A stretch of DNA of 64,000 nucleotides from Zobellia amurskyensis (GTDB lineage Bacteria; Bacteroidota; Bacteroidia; Flavobacteriales; Flavobacteriaceae), in contig NZ_RCNR01000006.1 in the NCBI RefSeq assembly GCF_009725985.1, positions 121,986 through 185,985 of the forward strand, given 5' to 3'. Made by a program: the position numbers and the translations under genes. Below, in pieces: positions 7,974-17,476 of the stretch. The first letter of the stretch is position 1; every line of letters starts with the position of its first letter. Under the pieces are notes generated by a model. It made no database searches, had not been told where the DNA came from, and worked only from the letters and a program-made list of their open reading frames with translations.

Positions 7974-10556
7974 ATGAAAAAACTAATAGCCGCCTTTATT
8001 TTTCTTTTGTCCTATGGCAGTTTTGCCCAAGACTTTGAGAATATCGACTCAGAAGAAATTGTAACTTCTACCGAAACGGAAACTGTCGACTTCTCACCAA
8101 TTGATTCCGAAACTTTCTCAATAACGGAGACCTTTGAAGAAGCTGCAAACCGGAACGAAATTCCACACAGAACATTTAGCGGTCTCACTGGTGTTGAAAA
8201 TGGTTATTATATAATTTCAGGTGTTTTTAGTAATGATAGAACCTTAAACAAAACACTTAAGAAACTACGTAAAAAAGGTTTTGACTCGGCAGGATATATT
8301 CTTAATCCAGACAACGACCTCAACTATGTTTACTTAGCCTATTATCCATTTGGATTGGAAGCCGTAGACGCTTGTGCTTCAAACTTGGATGATACATTTA
8401 CGGATGATAAGTGGATTCTTGAAATAGAGAATAGTGTTGCCATAGGAGGGGAGGAAGTTGATTTAAACGAAGAAGCAGAGTCTATTGAAAACGGCATTGC
8501 TCCATTAGAAGCTTTAACAGGGACTTCAGATTTTTCCGAGCTAGAAAAAATAGAGGAAGTACAAGAAACTGAAATTGCCACTATTTCTAATCCTACTTAC
8601 GTTGATAATGATTTAACCGAAACACCTACAAATACAATTTCAGAAACAACTAGTAAGACCAAACTTTTGCAAAGAGCTGATCACTACTTTGATAAGATGT
8701 GGTACGCAGAGGCCGCCGAACTATACGAGCAAGCCTTAGAAAAAGGAGACAAGAACCGCTCTAAAGAAGTTATTCAAAAAACGGCTGATGCTTATTACTT
8801 CAACACCAATATGGAGAAAGCATACGAGTGGTACAATGTACTCTATGAAAACTACGGCAAAGAGATGTCTTCTGAAAATATTTTCAAGTATGCCCATTCT
8901 TTAAAGGGTACGGGCAAGTACGCAAGATCTAAACGCCTTATGCGCCTGTATAGCAAAAAAATGAAAGATGAGCCCGCTAGTGAGTTGGTGAATAATGCTA
9001 AAGAGAATGAAACTGCTCTGGACAATATACTTAATTCTAAAAAAGATTATGAAGTAAAGAACTTAGCGGTTAACACAGAATATTCTGATTTTTCACCAAT
9101 GTTCCTAGATTCTAATCAAGTTGTATTTTCATCTGCCAAGGATTCTTCATTTTTTAGTACCAGACGGTATAAATGGAATGACCAACCCTACTTAGATTTA
9201 TATGTGGCAAAAATAAACGAAGAATCAAATGATCTTAAAAACGCATTAAAATTCTCTAAAAAAATAAACACCAAATATCATGAAGCTTCGGTTACTTTTT
9301 CTCCGGATAATAGCACCATGTATTTTACACGTAACAACTACGGAAAAAAACTTAAGCGAGATAACAATGGCGTAAACCATTTAAAGATTTATAAATCTAC
9401 AAAGGTAGACACGGAATGGACAGAAGCCGTAGAGGTTTCATTTAATAGCGATAATTATTCTACAGGACACCCAGCATTGAGCCCTGACGGTAAGCAACTT
9501 TATTTTGTTTCAGATATGCCAGGTAGTTTAGGTAAGACCGATATTTTTGTTGTTGATGTTCAAGAAGATGGTAGTTTTTCCGAACCTAGAAATTTAGGTC
9601 CGACAATCAATACGGAACAGCGTGAAATGTTCCCGTTCTTTAACGGAACCAAACTATATTTTTCTTCGGACGGATTTACTGGTCTAGGTGGTCTAGATGT
9701 TTATGAAAGTGCATTTGACGTTGAGGAGGGCTTTGCAGAGGTGAAGAACTTAGGCCAACCTGTTAACAGTAATAAAGACGATTTCTCTTATATCGTAAAC
9801 GAAGAGAATCAACAAGGTTACTTTGCTTCCAATAGGGAAGGCGGAAAAGGTGATGATGACATTTATTCCTTTAAACGATTGATTATAGAAGAAGTTCCTG
9901 AAAACAACAATGCTATTGCCGGATTTGTAACCGAAATGGTAACAGGAGAGATAATGCCAAAGGCCTTAGTACAACTTTTAGATGAGAATGGCATAAAGCT
10001 TAAAGAAATGGAAACGGAAGATGATGGCAGCTTTATTTTTGAAGACTTGAACGACTCAACCAAATACATCCTTAAGACTATTCAAAACAAATTTGTTCAT
10101 AATGAAAGGTTAGTAGAAACTACAGTAAATGATACAGTAAAAGTTGATATTGCCATGAAACGTCTTGAAGAAATGATTGCTGTTGAAGATGGTATCAAGA
10201 AAATTAAGACCGAAATGATTTACTTTAACTTTGATAAATCATCCATTAGACCCGATGCAGCCAAGGAATTGGATAAGTTGGTTAGCGTAATGAAAGAATA
10301 TCCTAATATGGTCATTAAAATTGAATCGCATACGGATTCACGTGGTAGCAAAGTCTATAACGAATACTTATCCGATAAAAGAGCTAAATCTACAAGAGAC
10401 TATATAATTTCTCAAGGTATTGATGCCAGTCGTATAGAAAGCGCCATCGGTTACGGAGAAAACAGATTGCTTAATGATTGTAATGGTTCATCACCTTGTT
10501 CGGAAGCAAATCACCTATTGAACAGAAGATCAGAATTCATTATACTTAACATGTAA
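7974..10556 (+). CDS. PorE-like OmpA family protein (SPOR-like, TPR, PD40, CRD, OmpA)
   Basis: The 860-aa protein starts with a cleavable signal ending SFAQ at residue 19. Domains follow in order: a SPOR-like module at about 64-152 (VENGYYIISG...KWILEI), TPR-like helices at about 229-330, PD40/WD40-like beta-propeller repeats at about 370-636 (TGHPALSPDGKQLYFVSD is one blade), a carboxypeptidase-regulatory-like beta-sandwich at about 646-735, and a C-terminal OmpA peptidoglycan-binding domain at about 743-860 with HTDSRGS and NRRSEF. TPR-PD40-CRD-OmpA is the architecture of PorE, the type IX secretion component thought to tie the machine to peptidoglycan. The extra SPOR-like module is shared with SprD in this window. 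Whether it is the true PorE orthologue or a paralogue cannot be settled here. Confidence 0.85.
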   Translation: MKKLIAAFIFLLSYGSFAQDFENIDSEEIVTSTETETVDFSPIDSETFSITETFEEAANRNEIPHRTFSGLTGVENGYYIISGVFSNDRTLNKTLKKLRKKGFDSAGYILNPDNDLNYVYLAYYPFGLEAVDACASNLDDTFTDDKWILEIENSVAIGGEEVDLNEEAESIENGIAPLEALTGTSDFSELEKIEEVQETEIATISNPTYVDNDLTETPTNTISETTSKTKLLQRADHYFDKMWYAEAAELYEQALEKGDKNRSKEVIQKTADAYYFNTNMEKAYEWYNVLYENYGKEMSSENIFKYAHSLKGTGKYARSKRLMRLYSKKMKDEPASELVNNAKENETALDNILNSKKDYEVKNLAVNTEYSDFSPMFLDSNQVVFSSAKDSSFFSTRRYKWNDQPYLDLYVAKINEESNDLKNALKFSKKINTKYHEASVTFSPDNSTMYFTRNNYGKKLKRDNNGVNHLKIYKSTKVDTEWTEAVEVSFNSDNYSTGHPALSPDGKQLYFVSDMPGSLGKTDIFVVDVQEDGSFSEPRNLGPTINTEQREMFPFFNGTKLYFSSDGFTGLGGLDVYESAFDVEEGFAEVKNLGQPVNSNKDDFSYIVNEENQQGYFASNREGGKGDDDIYSFKRLIIEEVPENNNAIAGFVTEMVTGEIMPKALVQLLDENGIKLKEMETEDDGSFIFEDLNDSTKYILKTIQNKFVHNERLVETTVNDTVKVDIAMKRLEEMIAVEDGIKKIKTEMIYFNFDKSSIRPDAAKELDKLVSVMKEYPNMVIKIESHTDSRGSKVYNEYLSDKRAKSTRDYIISQGIDASRIESAIGYGENRLLNDCNGSSPCSEANHLLNRRSEFIILNM

Positions 10557-10578
10557 ACTAACATAGATCCCAAATACA

Positions 10579-10608
10579 AAACCGCTGCCTGATCTCAGCG
10601 GTTTTTTT
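10579..10608 (+). terminator. Rho-independent terminator after the PorE-like gene
   Basis: AAACCGCTG pairs with CAGCGGTTT across an eight-base loop and is followed by a T run. Confidence 0.88.
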
Positions 10609-10911
10609 ATGCCTAAATAGTCCACTTCTAGCTTTTGTCTCCATTGTTATTCGTTTACAACTTGTTTTAACCGGTAGGCTATTCTATGATTATAACGATT
10701 TACAGTATACCGCTATAAGAAAAACCAATACTTATTTGTAGGCCAAAAATATACTTGAAAGAAAAAAAACGTCTTAAGACCGATAAATAGGTTATTTATC
10801 TATCATTTAAACAAGGCCACTTTATACCTGAATATGCAGGCGTTTTACCTAGTTTATGCTGATTTCCGGCCACAGCGCTCCAACTTTGCCATGAATCTCA
10901 AAATTAATGGT
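10609..10911 (+). other. Intergenic stretch upstream of the small DUF6747-like gene
   Basis: About 300 bp, AT-rich, with no supported gene. The reading frame of the next gene stays open from a possible start at 10834, but its first 26 codons show no resemblance to the family and I treat them as leader. I see no clean TAnnTTTG promoter. Confidence 0.4.
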
Positions 10912-11082
10912 ATGAGGAAATTATTACTTTTCAAGGAAATTTATGCAGAGGCTTTTAGAGATTGGACTTTTAGAATGCTTACAAAGTATTTTAAAGCCTA
11001 CTCATGGTTTTGTTTCGCCTTATTGATATTGGTTATATACGCGTTTATTTATAGAGTGTCTACGGGCTTCGTATTTGCTTAA
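10912..11082 (+). CDS. Small membrane protein, probably DUF6747
   Basis: The 56-aa product has an amphipathic, aromatic N-terminal half (LLLFKEIYAEAFRDW) and one C-terminal membrane helix (about residues 30-50) ending in TGFVFA. I recognise this pattern as a small flavobacterial family of unknown function, probably DUF6747. I chose the ATG at 10912 because family members begin close to the KLLLFKE segment; ATGs at 10891 and 10834 are also in frame. No partner genes: it stands alone before a bidirectional terminator. Confidence 0.6.
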   Translation: MRKLLLFKEIYAEAFRDWTFRMLTKYFKAYSWFCFALLILVIYAFIYRVSTGFVFA

Positions 11083-11102
11083 GGCAAAAACAACTTAAAA
11101 CC

Positions 11103-11138
11103 AAAAGCGCCCATCTCAAATTAAGATGGGCGCTTTTT
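11103..11138. terminator. Bidirectional terminator between convergent genes
   Basis: A 14-base perfect stem, AAAAGCGCCCATCT with AGATGGGCGCTTTT, flanked by A and T runs, serves the small gene on the left and the DUF4837 gene on the right. Confidence 0.9.
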
Positions 11139-11163
11139 ATATTATACTAAAAATCTGAACAGT

Positions 11164-12165
11164 CTATTTCTCGGTTTCTTTTGATTGCAATCGTAGTGTT
11201 TTTAATATAGCCTCTAATTCAAAAAGGTCATCTCTCTTTTCAGTTGCGGGAGCAAACACAAAACCTTCTAACACTAATTTTCTATTGTTTTCCTTATCGT
11301 TCAAAATATACGTTAGAAAAGGTCCCGCCATGGGATAGTTCTTTATATCCCAAAGACCTCTTACTTCAACACCTTTTAAACCCGCTATTTCTACAGGGTA
11401 AACATAAGGTGCAAATGCAGGCTCGGTACGCATATGTGTAATTTTACCTGTAACATCAGGTCCTGGTATGTATTTGGCCCCTACAGAATCACGCATGGCT
11501 ACTATATCTTTAACCAAGGTAGAATCGTTACCAAAACTGGTTGCCGGCATATTGTAGATGATTATATTGGCAGTACCTTTCTGAATTTCACGGTCGATCC
11601 ACACAAAATTATCTTCTTGTTTACCTACTTTATATATTGAAGGCAACTTTAAGGAAACCCCAAACTTGTCTTGCAGCACGGTCTCCTTATTAAGTGACCG
11701 TTCAAAACGTTTTTGGGCCGCTTCAATTTCCATGTTTTTAAAAGAAGCAACTATATCATCGGCCTTGGCATCTATATTTTCAATAAGCTCTTCTTTACTA
11801 GTTCCCTTAATAACACCTACACGCTGCGGAGAGGCGTACATGTCACTTTTAATATGTGCAAGATTCAACGAATCTTCCGCCACGTAAAGAATAGATCGCG
11901 TATTTCTAATTGAACTCGTAAAAAATTTAGGTGCTATCTGATCTATGGTAAACAAAGGTTCGTCCATAGGCATTCCCACTACGGGAGCAGCAAAATGACT
12001 CCTAATACTATCACCCACGCTACCTTTCCATAGGTCATTGTCTATAACTACCACCATTGAATTTATAGCTCCAATAGAGGAGGGGAGGTAGCTCTGGTTT
12101 TTGGAGTCTTTACAGGATAAAAGAACTAAGGAAAAGAGTAAAAAAAGTGTTCCTACTTGTTTCAT
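11164..12165 (-). CDS. DUF4837 family lipoprotein
   Basis: The 333-aa protein begins with a lipoprotein signal (hydrophobic stretch then LLSC, cysteine at residue 18), so it should be lipid-anchored in the envelope. The rest matches the Bacteroidota DUF4837 family: repeats of short hydrolase-like alpha/beta segments with no catalytic motif that I can name. It follows the LysM lytic transglycosylase by 12 nt on the same strand, which suggests a joint role in cell-wall work; that is inference. Confidence 0.82.
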   Translation of the reverse strand: MKQVGTLFLLFSLVLLSCKDSKNQSYLPSSIGAINSMVVVIDNDLWKGSVGDSIRSHFAAPVVGMPMDEPLFTIDQIAPKFFTSSIRNTRSILYVAEDSLNLAHIKSDMYASPQRVGVIKGTSKEELIENIDAKADDIVASFKNMEIEAAQKRFERSLNKETVLQDKFGVSLKLPSIYKVGKQEDNFVWIDREIQKGTANIIIYNMPATSFGNDSTLVKDIVAMRDSVGAKYIPGPDVTGKITHMRTEPAFAPYVYPVEIAGLKGVEVRGLWDIKNYPMAGPFLTYILNDKENNRKLVLEGFVFAPATEKRDDLFELEAILKTLRLQSKETEK

Positions 12166-12177
12166 TTTGGTTTAGGT

Positions 12178-13821
12178 TTACGATGAACATTCGCACAATT
12201 TCAATTTTGTGCCCGGTTTTAGATTCTTACCACTAATACCGTTCCATTGTCGTAAATTTTCAACAGAAATTCCAGGATATTTTTTTGAGATGGTCCAAAG
12301 TGAGTCTCCACTCCTTACAGTATGGGTCTTTGTACCAGGAGGAAAACTCTTTGATGAAGTTGATGTTTGGGTAGACGCAACAGCTGTACTAGGCATTTTT
12401 CTTGGAAAAATAGTAAGCCGCTGGCCAATTCTTAGGTTGTTACTGCGCAGGCCATTCCATTGTTTAATTTGGCTTACGCCAACTCCATAACGCTCTGCAA
12501 TTCGTCCTAGAAAATCTCCGCTACGTACCTTATATCTAATTCTGTTCTGCTCAGATTCCTTTACCAATTCCGGTAATGGGCTTTCTTTACTTTCCATTTC
12601 CTTTTTGATATGGGCGTAAATAGCCTCTTCGTTATGTACAAAGCCTCCTATAGCATATTTTGGTAATCGTAGGGCATGGGTTTTTCCTTCTACAAACGGA
12701 ATTACATGTAATTTATAGGAAGGGTTCAAAATCTTCAATTCGTCTTTACCCACACCTGTTAACTCAGAAATCTGATCAAACGTAATAATGCTCTTTATAT
12801 GTACAGTATCCGTCTCAAAATAAGGTCTTTCTACCTTTTCACCCTTCAAACCGTGTTCTTCCGCATACTCAAAAAGGTACATAGTTGCCAAAAATGCCGG
12901 AACGTAACCTGCGGTTTCCCTTGGTAAGTAACGTCTAAGATTCCAATAATTCTTTTGCCCCCCAGACCTTCTAATGGCCTTGTTGACATTACCGGGCCCA
13001 GAATTGTAAGCTGCTAAGGCCAAATCCCAATCGCCATAAATATCATATAATTTAGAAAGAAATTGACAAGCTGCCGCAGTAGACTTTATAGGATCGCTGC
13101 GATCATCTACATAACTGGAAACATCTAATTTGTACTGCTTTCCGGTGCCGTACATAAACTGCCATAGACCAGTAGCGCCCACACGAGAGCGTGCCCTAGG
13201 GTTAAGTGCCGATTCTACGATAGAAAGATATTTCATTTCTAACGGAATATTATAGTTGTCCAACTCTTGTTCAAATAATGGAAAATAGAATTGGCTAACG
13301 GTGAGCATACGCTCCATTAAGTCTCTTTTTCTAAAGAGAAAAGATTTGATTACATTCTCTAAAGAAGGGTTGTAAGCTATATTAAAAGGCGTTTTTTGAT
13401 TTAATCTCTCCAAGCGTGCCTTAAGTGTATCTGTAGGAAGCGAAGTAGGGTAGGTCTTGTCGTAATCTAAATTTTCAACCTCACGAAACATTTCATCGGA
13501 CAGCGATGCGTTCGCATAAAGCTCTCTCATCCAAAGGCTATCATACTTGGCCGCTTCTGGCAGATCCCGAAACCTAGCCCTTAAGTCCAAGCTATCTTTT
13601 ATAAGTGCTATTGGGCTATCATTAATATCCGTGCTATCAAGAGCCATTTGCTCCATCTGCTCAATACCTTTCAAATCCATAGCCAACGTATCCGCAACAA
13701 TTTCATCTGTTGGGTTTTGAGAACCTATAACAGAATCCCTTTCCTGTTCTTGGGCAACCAAAGGGAGTGCCAAAACCAAACTGGAAAATATGGAAAGAAA
13801 GCGTTTTCTGTTTTTTATCAT
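12178..13821 (-). CDS. Membrane-bound lytic murein transglycosylase D-like protein with two LysM domains
   Basis: The enzyme cleaves the glycan strands of peptidoglycan to leave anhydro-muramyl ends. The 547-aa protein has a signal peptide ending LVAQ near residue 23, an acidic linker, an SLT domain at about 195-310 with the catalytic glutamate in SIVESALNP, followed by GATGLWQFM and AYNSGPGNV, and then two LysM peptidoglycan-binding repeats at about 430-475 (YKVRSGDFLGRIA) and 500-545 (HTVRSGDSLWTIS). This order is that of MltD. It heads a two-gene unit with the DUF4837 lipoprotein gene. Confidence 0.92.
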   Translation of the reverse strand: MIKNRKRFLSIFSSLVLALPLVAQEQERDSVIGSQNPTDEIVADTLAMDLKGIEQMEQMALDSTDINDSPIALIKDSLDLRARFRDLPEAAKYDSLWMRELYANASLSDEMFREVENLDYDKTYPTSLPTDTLKARLERLNQKTPFNIAYNPSLENVIKSFLFRKRDLMERMLTVSQFYFPLFEQELDNYNIPLEMKYLSIVESALNPRARSRVGATGLWQFMYGTGKQYKLDVSSYVDDRSDPIKSTAAACQFLSKLYDIYGDWDLALAAYNSGPGNVNKAIRRSGGQKNYWNLRRYLPRETAGYVPAFLATMYLFEYAEEHGLKGEKVERPYFETDTVHIKSIITFDQISELTGVGKDELKILNPSYKLHVIPFVEGKTHALRLPKYAIGGFVHNEEAIYAHIKKEMESKESPLPELVKESEQNRIRYKVRSGDFLGRIAERYGVGVSQIKQWNGLRSNNLRIGQRLTIFPRKMPSTAVASTQTSTSSKSFPPGTKTHTVRSGDSLWTISKKYPGISVENLRQWNGISGKNLKPGTKLKLCECSS

Positions 13822-13863
13822 TTAAGGAGCATGTATAATAGCGCGAACCGCTTTTATTAACAA

Positions 13864-13887
13864 AGGGTTACAGCGAACTGTAACCCT
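13864..13887 (-). terminator. Hairpin after pgk
   Basis: On the minus strand, AGGGTTACAG and CTGTAACCCT pair perfectly around a TTCG tetraloop about 80 nt after the pgk stop. The following T tract is short, so it may act as terminator or mRNA 3' stabiliser. Confidence 0.6.
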
Positions 13888-13967
13888 ACTAAAATCGTAC
13901 TTTTTTCTGAAAAAATAAAATTTTTATTCAATTAAACGTCTCGCCCCGTTTATCGATAACGCCTTTA

Positions 13968-15158
13968 TTAACCGATTATTGCAGCGATACCTGGTAGGGT
14001 TTTACCTTCTAGGCTTTCTAACATAGCGCCACCGCCAGTAGAAACATAACTAACCTTGTCTTCAAAACCAAACTGCTTTACGGCAGCAACAGAATCACCT
14101 CCACCAACAAGTGAAAATGCTCCACCTTGTGTTGCTTCATCAATATAGTTTCCTAAAGCAATAGTTCCTTTTGCAAAGCTTTCCATTTCAAAAACACCAA
14201 TAGGACCGTTCCATAGAATGGTTTTTGATTTTAAAATAACCTCTTTAAAGATTTCCAAGGTTTTTGGACCTGCATCCAAACCTTGCCATCCATCAGGAAT
14301 TTTTGTTACGTCTACAACTTGCGTTTTTGCATCATTAGAAAAATCATCTGCCGCTAAAACATCTACGGGAATATGTACCTCTACATTCTTTTCTTTGGCT
14401 TGCTTCAAGATTTCCATAGCCAAATCCATTTTATCGTCTTCACAGATAGAATCACCTACTTGGCCTCCTTGTGCTTTCACAAAAGTGTAGGTCATACCAC
14501 CACCAATAATCAAGTGGTCTACCTTATCCAATATGTTTTCTATAATCGTGATTTTTGAAGAAACTTTTGCCCCTCCTAAAATTGCTAAAACTGGCTTTTC
14601 ACCTGTTCTCATTACTTTTTCTATAGCTTCAATTTCTTTGGCCAATAGAAAACCAAAACATTTTTTATCGGTAAAGAACTTTGCTACAATAGTGGTAGAG
14701 GCGTGAGCTCTATGGGCTGTACCAAATGCATCGTTCACATAAATATCACCTAGCTTTGAAAGTTTTTCGGCAAAACCTTCATCTCCTTTTTCTTCTTCGG
14801 CATGGAACCTTAGATTTTCCAACAATAAGATTTCACCAGGTTGAAGTTCTGCAACCGCTTTTTCAGCAACATCACCTACACAATCCGAAACAAACTTTAC
14901 GGTAACCCCAATTACTTCAGAAACCTTACTACAAATATGTTCTAAAGATAAGTCTGGATTTTTTTGTCCTTTTGGTCTTCCCAAGTGGCTCATTAAAACA
15001 GCGCTACCACCGTCTTCAAGCACCTTTATAATTGTTGGCTTTGCCGCTTCTATACGGTTGGCATCGGTTACTTTGAAATCCTCATCTAACGGTACGTTGA
15101 AATCAACGCGAATGAGGGCTTTCTTATTTTCAAAATTAAAGTCGTTTAAAGTTTTCAT
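13968..15158 (-). CDS. pgk: Phosphoglycerate kinase
   Basis: The enzyme transfers phosphate from 1,3-bisphosphoglycerate to ADP in glycolysis (cytosol). The 396-aa protein is full length. The substrate-binding arginine segment RVDFNVPL is at residues 17-24, HLGRPKG near 59-65, and the C-terminal nucleotide loop GGGDSVAAV near 353-361. It is a stand-alone gene: a TACATTTG promoter box 22 nt upstream and a hairpin downstream. Confidence 0.98.
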   Translation of the reverse strand: MKTLNDFNFENKKALIRVDFNVPLDEDFKVTDANRIEAAKPTIIKVLEDGGSAVLMSHLGRPKGQKNPDLSLEHICSKVSEVIGVTVKFVSDCVGDVAEKAVAELQPGEILLLENLRFHAEEEKGDEGFAEKLSKLGDIYVNDAFGTAHRAHASTTIVAKFFTDKKCFGFLLAKEIEAIEKVMRTGEKPVLAILGGAKVSSKITIIENILDKVDHLIIGGGMTYTFVKAQGGQVGDSICEDDKMDLAMEILKQAKEKNVEVHIPVDVLAADDFSNDAKTQVVDVTKIPDGWQGLDAGPKTLEIFKEVILKSKTILWNGPIGVFEMESFAKGTIALGNYIDEATQGGAFSLVGGGDSVAAVKQFGFEDKVSYVSTGGGAMLESLEGKTLPGIAAIIG

Positions 15159-15180
15159 GTTATGCGGTTTTAGAGAGCCG

Positions 15181-15188
15181 CAAATGTA
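15181..15188 (-). promoter_or_regulatory. -7 promoter box TACATTTG for pgk
   Basis: TACATTTG on the minus strand, 22 nt before the pgk ATG, fits TAnnTTTG. The -33 element is not clear. Confidence 0.5.
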
Positions 15189-15287
15189 ATAAAAAGGATG
15201 TTAGACTGGTAGCCCAAAACCATTAGACTATAGATATTAACCATATTTAAGAAGTTGGTGCCCTAGGATCGTATATATTAAAAAAGT

Positions 15288-15295
15288 TATCTTTG
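15288..15295 (+). promoter_or_regulatory. -7 box TATCTTTG four bases before the holB start codon
   Basis: TATCTTTG, then GACC, then ATG. The spacing to the start codon is the same as for the M23 gene and for the gene at 62942, and implies a leaderless or nearly leaderless transcript. Confidence 0.45.
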
Positions 15296-15299
15296 GACC

Positions 15300-16451
15300 A
15301 TGCTGTTCAACGACATTTTAGGGCTATCCCATATCAAAAATCACTTGGCTACCAGTGCCAATGCGGGCAGAATTCCTCATGCCCAATTATTTGTAGGACC
15401 GGAAGGTTCTGGAACATTACCTATGGCTATTGCCTACGCCCAATATATTATTTGTGGTAACAGTGATGGTGAAAACAATGGGGCCAATCAGAGTTGTAAT
15501 CTTAAATTTGGGGCACTTTCTCACCCAGATATGCACTTTGCCTTTCCCGTTTCCAACTCAGACAAAGTAAAAAGCCATGCCGTTAGCAACCACTTCATGG
15601 AAGAATGGCGGCAATTTGTAAAAGAGCAGCCGTACGGTAATCTTTTTGATTGGTACCGTTTAATTGGCATTGAAAAAAAACAGGGCCAAATTGGTGTTGA
15701 CGAAGCACAGGACGTTGTTAGAAAACTAGTTCTAAAATCATACGAAGGTGGGTATAAAGTGATGTTGATTTGGATGGCCGAAAAAATGAATATAGCGGCT
15801 TCCAATAAACTTTTAAAACTAATAGAGGAACCGCCAAACAAAACGGTCTTTATTCTTATTGCCGAAGAAGAGGAACAAATTATCCAAACTATTCGTTCCC
15901 GTTGCCAAGTCTTACATTTCCCCCCTCTTGCAGAAGAGGCTATAGCAAACGCTCTGGTAGAAAAAGGAGCCCTAAGGGAGGAAGCACTCCGTATTGCCCA
16001 CGAAGCCAACGGAAACTTCAATAAAGCCCTAGATTTGATGAACGAAGATTCTGAAGATCTGATCTTTGAAAAATGGTTTGTACAGTGGGTACGTAGCGCT
16101 TTTAAGGCTAAAGGCAACAAAAGTGCTATTCAAGATTTGATCATGTGGAGCGAAGAAGTGGCAAAAACCGGCCGGGAGACCCAAAAAAAATTCCTTCACT
16201 ATTGCATAACGGTGATGCGTCAGGCCATGCTCATTAATTTTAACGCAAAAGACCTTGCTTTTATGCGCATACACGCAGATGGTTTTAGCTTGGATAAATT
16301 TGCTCCTTTTGTTCACGAGAATAACATTCTGACTATTGTAGAAGAACTCGAGGATGCCATATACCACATTGAACGAAACGGTAATTCTAAAATCATACTA
16401 ACGGATCTCTCTATAAAACTAACGCGTCTTTTACACAGAAAAGCGGCATAG
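15300..16451 (+). CDS. holB: DNA polymerase III subunit delta'
   Basis: This is the clamp-loader subunit that works with delta and gamma/tau to load the sliding clamp. The 383-aa protein is an AAA+-type protein. Its P-loop position reads GPEGSGTL (residues 33-40), lacking the Walker-A lysine, as expected for the non-ATP-binding delta'. The SRC (sensor/arginine-finger) motif is near residue 202. Of the usual zinc-site cysteines only Cys52 and Cys66 are evident. The N-terminus MLFNDILG is the usual family start, which supports the ATG at 15300 despite the promoter box right next to it. Confidence 0.9.
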   Translation: MLFNDILGLSHIKNHLATSANAGRIPHAQLFVGPEGSGTLPMAIAYAQYIICGNSDGENNGANQSCNLKFGALSHPDMHFAFPVSNSDKVKSHAVSNHFMEEWRQFVKEQPYGNLFDWYRLIGIEKKQGQIGVDEAQDVVRKLVLKSYEGGYKVMLIWMAEKMNIAASNKLLKLIEEPPNKTVFILIAEEEEQIIQTIRSRCQVLHFPPLAEEAIANALVEKGALREEALRIAHEANGNFNKALDLMNEDSEDLIFEKWFVQWVRSAFKAKGNKSAIQDLIMWSEEVAKTGRETQKKFLHYCITVMRQAMLINFNAKDLAFMRIHADGFSLDKFAPFVHENNILTIVEELEDAIYHIERNGNSKIILTDLSIKLTRLLHRKAA

Positions 16452-16514
16452 GCTGTTCTATACTCCCATTTTTTTTGGTAACTTAATAGCACCCAACCGC
16501 TAAACCTGAAGACC

Positions 16515-16913
16515 ATGGACACTTTTCTTAACTCCGCAACAGAAATCTTAATCTTAATTTTTTTAATTATTGTCTTTATCCAAAGTGGAATTGACAAAGT
16601 ATTTGACTGGAAAGGAAATCTATCTTGGCTCAAGGAACATTTTACGGGTACACCCTTGGAAAGTTTGGTTCCCCTTTTATTTGGAACATTGCTTTTAGTA
16701 GAAATGGCCGCAGGTGTTTTATGTTCTGTGGGGCTTTATCAAATTTTAATCATGGGAGAGAGCAGCATTGCGCTTTATGGAAGCATAGTTTCCTGTATCT
16801 CTTTACTCATGTTAATGTTCGGGCAACGTATGGCCAAAGATTACGAAGGAGCCAAAACCATAGCCGTGTATTTTATGCCTGCCATATTTTTAGTATATAT
16901 GCTACAGAAATAA
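16515..16913 (+). CDS. DoxX family membrane protein
   Basis: The 132-aa protein has four predicted membrane helices and the DoxX family start pattern, with the conserved QSGIDKVFDW segment near residues 22-31 after the first helix. The family includes respiratory-chain-linked and redox-related membrane proteins; no specific function can be assigned. It starts 63 nt after holB on the same strand and is closed by a strong bidirectional terminator. Confidence 0.78.
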   Translation: MDTFLNSATEILILIFLIIVFIQSGIDKVFDWKGNLSWLKEHFTGTPLESLVPLLFGTLLLVEMAAGVLCSVGLYQILIMGESSIALYGSIVSCISLLMLMFGQRMAKDYEGAKTIAVYFMPAIFLVYMLQK

Positions 16914-16949
16914 AAAAACGTCCACAGGTTTGATCTGTGGACGTTTTTT
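16913..16949. terminator. Bidirectional terminator between doxX-like and ompH-like genes
   Basis: A 15-base perfect stem, AAAAAACGTCCACAG with CTGTGGACGTTTTTT, and a seven-base loop lie between convergent genes. Confidence 0.92.
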
Positions 16950-16969
16950 AAAACAGGGATAATCTATTA

Positions 16970-17476
16970 TTACTTCTTGTACTTATCATTCAAAAGTTTT
17001 ACGATCTCTGCAGTTAAGTCATTGGCATCAGAACCATACAACACACTACCGCCATCTCCACCACCAAGGATATAAGAATAGCCATTTGCCTTACCGTAAG
17101 CTTTTACTTCTTTTTTCACTTTGCTTATAATACTGTCCATCTCAGTCTGACCCAATAATTGAAGCTGTTGATCTTCTTGTTGCAATTGTTGACCGATCAT
17201 TTGACCCTTTTGCTGCATTGCACCATATTCTTCCTGAGCTTTTGCCTGAGATAATTTTTGAGCTTTTACTTGGAAGGCCTGAGCTTCCATTTGAAAAGCT
17301 TGGGAAATACTGTCCCTTTTTTTGGTAAGTGCATCGGCCTTGACCTTAAAACCAGCTTCTACATCAATCTTTTCTTGGTATTGCTCCATCAATTTAACGT
17401 TGTCTACAAATCCAATTTTTTCTTGTTGACAAGAAACTACTACCAACATCAAGAACACCACTACTACATTTTTCAT
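16970..17476 (-). CDS. OmpH/Skp-like periplasmic chaperone
   Basis: Skp-like proteins hold unfolded outer-membrane proteins in the periplasm. The 168-aa protein has a signal with a lipobox-like VVSC (cysteine at residue 16), then the typical KIGFVDNVKLM strand, a long Gln/Lys/Ala-rich coiled-coil hairpin (about 40-120) and the C-terminal YSYILGGGDGGSVLYGS segment of the family. The lipobox suggests membrane anchoring, unlike soluble Skp. It is transcribed alone; a TATTTTTG box at 17573-17580 on the minus strand is a possible promoter. Confidence 0.85.
   Translation of the reverse strand: MKNVVVVFLMLVVVSCQQEKIGFVDNVKLMEQYQEKIDVEAGFKVKADALTKKRDSISQAFQMEAQAFQVKAQKLSQAKAQEEYGAMQQKGQMIGQQLQQEDQQLQLLGQTEMDSIISKVKKEVKAYGKANGYSYILGGGDGGSVLYGSDANDLTAEIVKLLNDKYKK

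Noticed and set aside
10834..10911. Longer start for the DUF6747-like protein
   Set aside because: The extra 26 residues do not look like the family, whose members begin near KLLLFKE; I kept the ATG at 10912.
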